Below are positions 57,679 to 64,000 of a DNA stretch of 64,000 nt, piece after piece. This DNA is from Terriglobales bacterium (GTDB lineage Bacteria > Acidobacteriota > Terriglobia > Terriglobales > Acidobacteriaceae): the NCBI GenBank assembly GCA_035651655.1, contig DASRFG010000035.1, positions 62,001 through 126,000 of the forward strand, read 5' to 3'. The position numbers and the translations under genes were made by a program. The notes beneath the pieces were generated by a model. It saw nothing but the letters and a program-made list of their open reading frames with translations, searched no databases and was not told where the DNA came from. Every line of letters begins with the position of its first letter. The first letter of the stretch is position 1.

Positions 57679-60324
57679 TCATTGCTTTACATTCCAGCCG
57701 CTCACTTCAACCACCGGCTTCTTTGCTCCCAAATCGGCCATGCGATAGCTGGCGCTGATGTCCCGTCTCTCGCCCGGCAATAGTGAGAAGTAATTGTCCT
57801 GGTATAGGATCGGCAGCACTTCACGTCCGCCTACGCCTTTTGCCACCTTCACCCGAATGAAAAATGCCAATGCCTTGCTGGGGTTCTCAACCGAAATAGA
57901 GCTCTCCCCTCTCTTTCCATCCACTCTGCGATGGCTGCTGACCTTGAGTTTCACGGGCGCAAGATTTTTCAGCGCCGTGAAATCGGCGAACGATGCGGTA
58001 GGGGTGTAATACCAGGTGGATTTCTTCCAGTCCAGGGTCTCGGGCTTGGTTGAGAGCCAGTACAAATTCGTGCTCAGCACTTTGCCATCGGGATCTGCGA
58101 CGCTTAGGCGCAAGAAGTAGGTCGGGCTTAGACCCTCTACTACGGGGATATCGAACAATTTCGTGCTGCTGTCCGCTGCCGCATGAACTGTTACTTCTTT
58201 CGAGAATTTTTCCGTAAGATCAAGGTTCAGCACCTTCGCGGTGACCTTCAGCCCCTTGGCATCCGTGTACTGGCTACTGACCAACGCCACGGAATGATCG
58301 TCGTATGAGTATTGCGCGTGCAAGGGTTCGCACGCTTTCTTGGCGCCAAAGTACCCGCCCGCGGGCTGCATGTAGTAATCGTAGAGATGCCAGATGACCG
58401 ACGGCCAGGCGTTGTTTAACATCCATTGGATAACGCCTGTGGAGCGGTATTTCTCACGGCTGAAGGCCTCAAACATGGCGCGGATACCCTCATAGGCCAT
58501 GAGCTGCGATTTCTGGTTGTAGTCCTGCAGGTCAGTGGCTTTGCCATAGCGTCTGTTGAGTGAATTCGTGAACACGCTCACGTCCTTAAACGCTCCCCCG
58601 CCTGCGTGATAGTTCCAGTAGTCGTTGATCGGCCAAAGCCGCTCTTTAGGGATGAACCTTTCCAAACTCTCCACGACCGGAATGGCAGGTCCGGGGCTGG
58701 TCTCGGTGTTAAACCCGTAAGCGCCGCCATGGGTCTTGTCTTCCAGCCAATACCCTGGCGCCACATACTCATATGGCCCCGTCATCTTGACGCCACTCTT
58801 GCCGGTAATCGGTGTCGGCTTTTCCGTGGCCGAAGACACATACGGGTTCGGCCATCGGCACTGCTTCAGCACACCGATGTAATTTTGCTCAACGTCCGGC
58901 GGCGGCGGATTGTCGCTGCCGTTCAGCCACACGAAAAAGCTGGGATGATTTTGTAGCCGTTGTATCTGGTCGCGCAGCGAGTCGGCTGAAATTTTGAAAT
59001 TCGCTTCCGGCCACTTGGTCCATTTTTCCCATGCGTCGCAGCAGCACCAGCCGGCCATGAGCAGGATTCCATACCGGTCCGCCAGATCGAAAAATTGATC
59101 AGTTTCCAATTTTCCTTCCAGCCGGATGGTGTTCAGCCCCATGTCGCGGGTATAGCGAAAATGGTCCTCCAACCAGCGTGGGTTCTCGCGCAACATCATG
59201 TCCGGCGACCAACCTCCGCCGCGAATCAGGATCGGCTTGCCATTGATGCGAAACTGAAGGTAGCCCTCCGCGTTGAGCTCCGAAGTTACTTCACGAATCC
59301 CAAAGCTCACGTCCTGTTGATCGGAGGCCTTTCCATCCACATCAGTTTCGATGTGCAGATCGTAAAGATTCTGCTCTCCCATCTGCGCCGGCCACCATAA
59401 TCGGGGATGTGAAGCGTTAAGCTGGGAAAACTTTTCCGGCGTGAATTCCACCTCTTTCGATTCGCCCGGTCCCAATTCGACAGGTTGCGAAAACTCCAGG
59501 TTTTCGATTTTGCCTTTTACCTCTGCTTTCACCGGTTGATCTCCGGCATTGCGCACGTCAGCGGTCACGGTCAGGTGTGCATTCTCGAGCGTAGGCGGAT
59601 CCACTTTGGTCACCACGTGGGCATGGCGGACGGTGACCGGCCCACTACTGCTGAGGGAAACGCCACGCCACAAACCCATATCTTTGTCCGCGGGCAGCGG
59701 ATTCCAGTCAACGAATGTCACTGCCAGATCATTTGGGCCCGGAGGAAACACCTCTACGGCCAGCACGTTCCCTTCGCCGGTATGAATGGCGTTTGTAACG
59801 TTGAACTCATAAATCCGCCACGCCCCGGCTACGTTTTGGTCGGTCGCGATCTGCTGGCCATTCAGAAAGATGTTGGCGCGATAGTTAATTCCCTGAAAAT
59901 TCAACCAGATCTGTTTTCCGTTAAACTCCGCAGGTGCCTGGAATTCGGTTCGGTACCACCACGGGACCGCAAAGGGACTATTCGCCGGCATCGGCAGGTT
60001 GGAAAAATTCTTGCCGATGGGATAGGTCGTTCCAGGTATGGATCGCAGGTTCTTTCCGAAATACGGGTCAGGATAGACGTTGTTCTTCACCAGCGCTGCG
60101 ATGATGGTGGTCGGCACCGCCGCCGGATACCACCCTTTCGGCCGATACCTGGTGGTTGAGAGGACCTCCCCGCTTTCTTTGGTCTTCGCGGAAGACTGAA
60201 TCATCCAGCCCTGTGCCAGGGGCAGTTTGCCATCCTTGCTGCGGTCGCCAGTTGATGCAAACGAGAGAAGGCGACCAGAACAAATCGAAATCACCAGAAC
60301 AAAGCTGGCTAAGAATTGAGTCAC
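57679..60324 (-). CDS. csxA: Glycoside hydrolase family 2, exo-beta-D-glucosaminidase (CsxA)-like
   Basis: 881 residues beginning at the GTG at 60324, which has a near-perfect AGGAGGGAG just upstream and starts a signal peptide ('TQFLASFVLVISICSG'); the longer frame to 60459 runs through repeat DNA. Jelly-roll, immunoglobulin-like and TIM-barrel domains are in GH2 order. The acid/base is Asp471 in 'FVWLNGSDNPPP' where most GH2 enzymes have Asn-Glu, and the nucleophile is Glu541 in 'FNTETSPGP', as in CsxA exo-glucosaminidases acting on chitosan. Two C-terminal beta domains follow. Exported; role likely chitosan/chitin-derived GlcN release. No chitosanase gene is near. Confidence 0.88.
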   Translation of the reverse strand: MTQFLASFVLVISICSGRLLSFASTGDRSKDGKLPLAQGWMIQSSAKTKESGEVLSTTRYRPKGWYPAAVPTTIIAALVKNNVYPDPYFGKNLRSIPGTTYPIGKNFSNLPMPANSPFAVPWWYRTEFQAPAEFNGKQIWLNFQGINYRANIFLNGQQIATDQNVAGAWRIYEFNVTNAIHTGEGNVLAVEVFPPGPNDLAVTFVDWNPLPADKDMGLWRGVSLSSSGPVTVRHAHVVTKVDPPTLENAHLTVTADVRNAGDQPVKAEVKGKIENLEFSQPVELGPGESKEVEFTPEKFSQLNASHPRLWWPAQMGEQNLYDLHIETDVDGKASDQQDVSFGIREVTSELNAEGYLQFRINGKPILIRGGGWSPDMMLRENPRWLEDHFRYTRDMGLNTIRLEGKLETDQFFDLADRYGILLMAGWCCCDAWEKWTKWPEANFKISADSLRDQIQRLQNHPSFFVWLNGSDNPPPPDVEQNYIGVLKQCRWPNPYVSSATEKPTPITGKSGVKMTGPYEYVAPGYWLEDKTHGGAYGFNTETSPGPAIPVVESLERFIPKERLWPINDYWNYHAGGGAFKDVSVFTNSLNRRYGKATDLQDYNQKSQLMAYEGIRAMFEAFSREKYRSTGVIQWMLNNAWPSVIWHLYDYYMQPAGGYFGAKKACEPLHAQYSYDDHSVALVSSQYTDAKGLKVTAKVLNLDLTEKFSKEVTVHAAADSSTKLFDIPVVEGLSPTYFLRLSVADPDGKVLSTNLYWLSTKPETLDWKKSTWYYTPTASFADFTALKNLAPVKLKVSSHRRVDGKRGESSISVENPSKALAFFIRVKVAKGVGGREVLPILYQDNYFSLLPGERRDISASYRMADLGAKKPVVEVSGWNVKQ

Positions 60325-60402
60325 TCTCCCTCCTCGGACCTGATTTGAAAACCCATTATCAATCAGATTGTCAATCAGCAGTGGACGTCCATTTGTACGT
60401 AG

Positions 60403-60427
60403 GGTGTAGGGCGGACACTCTTGTCCG
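60403..60427. repeat. 17-bp interspersed repeat, copy 2, with hairpin
   Basis: GGTGTAGGGCGGACACT is the reverse complement of 20402-20418. It continues into CGGACA-CTCT-TGTCCG, a 6-bp stem. It lies between the divergent GH2 and PpiD-type genes and was read as coding in the longest GH2 frame. Confidence 0.6.
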
Positions 60428-60460
60428 GTACGCAAGTAGCGCCTCCCGCTCCCCTCCATT

Positions 60461-60466
60461 TATAAT
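60461..60466 (+). promoter_or_regulatory. -10 box for the PpiD-type gene
   Basis: TATAAT, 37 bases upstream of the ATG at 60504, with TTGGAG as ribosome-binding site. A matching -35 hexamer is not evident. Confidence 0.4.
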
Positions 60467-60503
60467 CAAAGTTTCCGAACTTAATCCTTGGAGTTCCTGA
60501 AAG

Positions 60504-62498
60504 ATGATCCGATTTTTGCAAACCCCTGGCCGCGCCAAGAAAATTGTGATTGGCAGCCTTTTGACCCTTATCTGCGCCGCAATGGTAATCACCCTCATCC
60601 CCGGTGGATTTTTGGGTGATTCCTTCGGCTTTAACAGGGGCGGGCTTGATCCCAACGTACTTGCCAAAGTCGGCGATCAGCAGGTCACCGTCCTGGAGAC
60701 TCAGCGCGAGGCCCGGAACATGGGGCAACAGCAGTTTGGCGGCCGCAACATGCCTGAGCAACTGATGCCATATCTGATCCAGCGCGCCGCTGATCGGCTC
60801 ATCATGCAAAAGGCCGTGTTGAGCGAGGCTGGACGGATGGGCCTCTCCGTAAGTGATGCCGAGCTTCAAGACGAACTGCAACACGGCCGCTACAGTCAGA
60901 CTTTTTTCCCGAACGGCAAGTTCATCGGGCAGCAGGCTTATGAGGGGATGCTCCAGGAAGCCAATCTGACTCCCACCCAGTTCGAGAATGGGGTAAAAGA
61001 CGAATTGCTGATGCGCAAGCTCGAAGCCTTGATCACCGGCCCGGTGGCGGTTTCGAACTCCGATATTGAGCGGCAGTTTAATAAAGAGAACACGAAGGTC
61101 AAGTTTGAATATGCCGTCCTTAGCACCGACCAGATCAAGAAAGGCATTCAGCCTACGGAAGCCGAGCTCAAGGCCTATCACGACCGCAACAAGCAGATGT
61201 ACGCCAACTCCATCCCGGAGAAGCGGAAAGTTCGCTACATCCTGATTGACAGCTCCAAAGTAGCGAGCCAGGTACAGGTCAGTCCCTCCGATATTCAGCG
61301 GTACTACAGCGATCATCAGGACGACTACCGCAGCCCCGAACAAGTGAACGTCCGCCATATCCTGATAAAAACTCCAACCCCGGCGCCTGACGGCAAGATA
61401 GACGAGAAGGCGGTTAACGCTGCCAAACAAAAAGCCGAAGACATTGCCAAGCAGTTGAAAGCGGGCGCTGATTTCGCGGCTTTAGCCAAGAAGTACTCTG
61501 AAGACACGGTGAGCGCCAAGAACGGCGGCTCTCTCGGCTGGATCGGCAAGGGGCGTACGGTTCCCGAGTTCGAGCATGCTGCCTTTGGTCTTGCCAAGGG
61601 CGGCACCAGCGAAGTGGTCCGCAGCAGCTACGGCTTTCACATCATCCGCGTGGACGATAAACAGGATGCTCGCCTTAAGCCGCTCAGTGAGGTGAAGGCG
61701 CAGATTGAGCCCGTACTGGCGCAGCAAAAAGCTTCACAGGCTGCACAGAACCTGGCCGATAGAGTGCAGAACCAGGCCCGCACCGCCGGTTTGGACAAGG
61801 CCGCAGCCCAGAACGGCGAGCAAGTGATCACCACCGGATTCATCGGCCGCACGGACTCGCTTCCCGGGTTGGGGAACGCTCCCGAATTCATGAATGCTGT
61901 CTTTGAAGCCAGCGACAAGAACCCTCCTGAAGAAGCGAACCTCAGGACGGGATACGTGATCTTCCAGGTGGCGCAAGTGCAGCCGCCGCGTACGCCGAGC
62001 TTTGAGGAAATTCGCAGCAAGGTCGAAACCGATTTCGTCAGCGAACGCGCTGCCACCCTGCTGAGCCAGCAGGTCCAGGGACTCTCCGATCGTGCCCGCA
62101 CCCTGCATGACTTAAAGAAAGCCGCGAAGGAACTTGGGGCAACGGTCAAAACCAGCGAGCTGGTTTCGCCCACCAGTCAGGTGCCTGACATTGGTTCAAT
62201 GCAATCGGGGCAAGCCAATCTGGCCTTTAGCATGAAACCTGGTGACGTCAGCGGGCCAATTCAAAATGGAAACACTGGCGTCGTGCTGCGGATACTTGAA
62301 AAGCAGGAACCCTCTGCCGCCGAATTTGCCAGAGCCAAAGACCAGACGCGCGACAAAGTGGCCGACGAAAAGCGCGGCGAACTGTTTGAGCTATTTGTAA
62401 CCAACTTGCGCCAGGACATGGAAAAGCACGGCAAGATTCGTGTCAACGAGCAAGTCATGAAACAGCTCTCTACCCCGCGCGGCGAACTGGGAGGCTAG
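60504..62498 (+). CDS. PpiD/SurA-type periplasmic peptidyl-prolyl isomerase
   Basis: 664 residues. One N-terminal transmembrane helix (12-33) anchors it; a SurA-N-like chaperone domain (about 50-250) precedes a parvulin domain (about 290-390: 'VNVRHILIKTPTP', 'FAALAKKYSEDTVSAKNGGSLGW', 'GFHIIRVDD'). A second partly parvulin-like region (about 450-640) lacks the full motif. The layout matches PpiD: a membrane-tethered chaperone assisting folding of exported proteins as they leave Sec. Fits a cell with many outer-membrane barrels. Start supported by TTGGAG. Confidence 0.9.
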   Translation: MIRFLQTPGRAKKIVIGSLLTLICAAMVITLIPGGFLGDSFGFNRGGLDPNVLAKVGDQQVTVLETQREARNMGQQQFGGRNMPEQLMPYLIQRAADRLIMQKAVLSEAGRMGLSVSDAELQDELQHGRYSQTFFPNGKFIGQQAYEGMLQEANLTPTQFENGVKDELLMRKLEALITGPVAVSNSDIERQFNKENTKVKFEYAVLSTDQIKKGIQPTEAELKAYHDRNKQMYANSIPEKRKVRYILIDSSKVASQVQVSPSDIQRYYSDHQDDYRSPEQVNVRHILIKTPTPAPDGKIDEKAVNAAKQKAEDIAKQLKAGADFAALAKKYSEDTVSAKNGGSLGWIGKGRTVPEFEHAAFGLAKGGTSEVVRSSYGFHIIRVDDKQDARLKPLSEVKAQIEPVLAQQKASQAAQNLADRVQNQARTAGLDKAAAQNGEQVITTGFIGRTDSLPGLGNAPEFMNAVFEASDKNPPEEANLRTGYVIFQVAQVQPPRTPSFEEIRSKVETDFVSERAATLLSQQVQGLSDRARTLHDLKKAAKELGATVKTSELVSPTSQVPDIGSMQSGQANLAFSMKPGDVSGPIQNGNTGVVLRILEKQEPSAAEFARAKDQTRDKVADEKRGELFELFVTNLRQDMEKHGKIRVNEQVMKQLSTPRGELGG

Positions 62499-62569
62499 TC
62501 GGCCGGCGTGGCCCTGGCCAACCCAGGTACAGCCAACGGCACAGCCAACCATACAAGCGACCACCGTCC

Positions 62570-64000
62570 ATGTCCTTTCCGCGCTCCACCGGCATTTTGC
62601 TGCATCCGACCTCGCTGCCCTCCCGTGGAGGCATCGGCGACTTTGGTCCGGCAGCGTACGAATTCATTGATTTTCTCGCCGCCGCTCGCCAGGGGCTGTG
62701 GCAGATACTGCCGCTCGGCCCGGTGGGTTACGGGAATTCGCCATATTCTTCCACTTCAGCTTTTGCCGGCAGCCCGCTGCTCATCAGTCTGGAGCGTCTG
62801 GCAGAGCACGGATGGATAGATCGTGCCCGCCTCGGCGCTCTGCCCGACAACGCCGGCGATGTGAACTACGATGAGGTGAGCGCGGCGAAATTGCCTCTGC
62901 TGAACGAAGCCGCTCAGAATTTTCTCGCTCATGCCAGCGCCGCGCAGCGTGCGCGCTTCAACGACTTCTGCGGCCAAAATTCATGGTGGCTGGAAGGATT
63001 TGCCCTGTTTGACGCGTTACGGCAGCGGTACAAAAAAGCCTGGAATGAATGGCCTCGCGACCTGGTTCATCGTCAGCCCGAGGCTTTGGATCGTGCCCGG
63101 AGCGAGCTGGCAAATGAGTTGCAGATCAACCGCGCCTTACAATTTGCGTTTTTCGAGCAGTGGAGCGGCTTGCGACAATACTGCGCCGCGCGTTCCATTC
63201 GCATCGTCGGCGATATCGCCATCTTCATCAATTACGATAGCGCCGATGTCTGGTCGCATCCCGACATCTTTCGCCTCAACAGCAACCTGGAACCGGAAGT
63301 TGTCTCCGGTGTGCCGCCAGATGCGTTTAGCGAAACCGGCCAGCGGTGGGGAAACCCGCTCTATCGCTGGGATGTTCTGCAATCCCGCGGCTACGACTGG
63401 TGGGTACAGAGAATACGCTGGGCCATGCAGACATGCGACCTGGTCCGCATTGATCATTTTCGCGGCTTCGCGCAATCCTGGGAAATTCCTGCCAGTGAGC
63501 CGACGGCGGTGCACGGGCGCTGGGTGGAGGGTCCTCGCGACGATCTCTTCAATCGCCTGCGCGAGGCGCTCGGTGGTTTGCCTCTCATCGCCGAAGACCT
63601 GGGCTTAATCACAGAAGACGTGCATGCCCTGCGGCAGCGGCTGCAAATTCCTGGGATGCGGGTCATGCAGTTTGGCTTCGGCAATCCCGGCGCGCATATT
63701 TATCTTCCGCACCGCTTTGACTGGAACACGGTCGTTTATACCGGCACCCACGACAACGAAACCATGGTGGGCTGGTGGAAATCGGGCGCCTCCGAAGGCG
63801 AACGCCGAGCCGTCGAGGCGTACTTCGGGCCGGTTGAGAAGGAAGGCGTGCACTGGGCCTTCGTTCGCGCTGCCCAAGGTTCCATTGCCGATCTCTGCGT
63901 GGTCCCGCTGCAGGATGTGCTTGGGCTCGGCAACGAAGCTCGCATGAATACTCCGAGCCAGAGCCAGGGCAACTGGACGTGGCGTCATAAGGCCGGCGTG
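62570..64000 (+). CDS. malQ: 4-alpha-glucanotransferase (amylomaltase), truncated by window end
   Basis: 477 residues visible from the ATG at 62570 and open at the window end; full-length proteins are about 500-520 residues, so only the C-terminus is missing. GH77 landmarks: 'GILLHPTSLPSRGGIGDFG' at the N-terminus, 'VGDIAIFINYDSADVW', catalytic nucleophile Asp in 'CDLVRIDHFRGF', acid/base Glu in 'LIAEDLGLIT', and the third Asp in 'TGTHDNETMVGWW'. It transfers maltooligosaccharide units in cytoplasmic glycogen/maltodextrin metabolism. It starts 71 bases after the PpiD-type gene. Confidence 0.95.
   Translation, partial: MSFPRSTGILLHPTSLPSRGGIGDFGPAAYEFIDFLAAARQGLWQILPLGPVGYGNSPYSSTSAFAGSPLLISLERLAEHGWIDRARLGALPDNAGDVNYDEVSAAKLPLLNEAAQNFLAHASAAQRARFNDFCGQNSWWLEGFALFDALRQRYKKAWNEWPRDLVHRQPEALDRARSELANELQINRALQFAFFEQWSGLRQYCAARSIRIVGDIAIFINYDSADVWSHPDIFRLNSNLEPEVVSGVPPDAFSETGQRWGNPLYRWDVLQSRGYDWWVQRIRWAMQTCDLVRIDHFRGFAQSWEIPASEPTAVHGRWVEGPRDDLFNRLREALGGLPLIAEDLGLITEDVHALRQRLQIPGMRVMQFGFGNPGAHIYLPHRFDWNTVVYTGTHDNETMVGWWKSGASEGERRAVEAYFGPVEKEGVHWAFVRAAQGSIADLCVVPLQDVLGLGNEARMNTPSQSQGNWTWRHKAGV

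Noticed and set aside
60325-60459. 45-residue N-terminal extension of the GH2 enzyme
   Set aside because: It translates dispersed-repeat DNA, while the GTG at 60324 has an excellent Shine-Dalgarno and begins the signal peptide.
60375-61430. 351-residue minus-strand ORF
   Set aside because: Antisense to the parvulin gene; no domain content.

Overview
The window looks like a chromosomal segment from an Acidobacteriota bacterium, probably class Terriglobia. I infer this from gene families only: Oar-type TonB-dependent receptors with a carboxypeptidase-like N-terminal domain, a FecR/W-rich DUF6600-type protein, CRTAC1-type VCBS/ASPIC proteins, a hopanoid-associated glycosyltransferase and a kinase-like/TonB-C fusion. 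There is no rRNA gene or complete tRNA to confirm it.

Layout. (1) 1-8.3 kb: the C-terminus of one TonB-dependent receptor, a divergent RpiR/SIS regulator, two tandem exported amidohydrolases and a second, complete receptor. Two identical-arm palindromes bracket a good sigma70 promoter between regulator and operon, which suggests a self-contained uptake and hydrolysis locus. (2) 8.3-24 kb: a dense stress and signalling region that begins just after a tRNA 3'-end fragment. It holds an Hsp20, two HdeD-like membrane proteins, GrpE, a thioredoxin-2, an exported Gln/Ser-rich protein, a GroES without GroEL, a DksA/TraR protein, a PRC-barrel protein, a phosphoribosyltransferase-like protein, HtrA, a CRP/FNR regulator, two histidine kinase/LuxR response-regulator pairs and two receiver-like proteins that lack the phospho-acceptor Asp. 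In content it resembles the transmissible locus of stress tolerance of Proteobacteria, with different regulators. (3) 24-39 kb: a FecR/W-rich exported protein, a cluster of palindromic repeats, a pseudokinase-TonB-C fusion, a MocR regulator divergent from a small monooxygenase and a PLP decarboxylase, dTDP-rhamnose genes (rfbC, rfbD), two glycosyltransferases, a methyltransferase, a HTH-receiver protein, a pseudouridine synthase and an aldo/keto reductase. (4) 39-44.5 kb: a helicase-less single-chain restriction-modification enzyme and a small accessory-like gene, bracketed by two paralogous Cys/His-finger proteins. (5) 44.5-47.4 kb: a PilZ protein, DNA polymerase IV and a receiver-PilZ protein. 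(6) 47.6-56 kb: a three-gene set made of a membrane-anchored pentaheme cytochrome with TPRs and two VCBS/ASPIC proteins. (7) 56-64 kb: an amino-acid permease, a repeat block, a CsxA-like GH2 exo-glucosaminidase, a PpiD/SurA-type isomerase and a 4-alpha-glucanotransferase cut by the window end.

Interspersed palindromic repeats are prominent. One family occurs at 26.6-27.1 kb and, inverted, at 50.5-50.7 kb, where it lies inside the apparent 5' end of a coding region. Others lie at 44.3 kb, 57.4-57.7 kb, and 20.4/60.4 kb. No CRISPR array, complete insertion sequence, complete tRNA or rRNA gene was seen.
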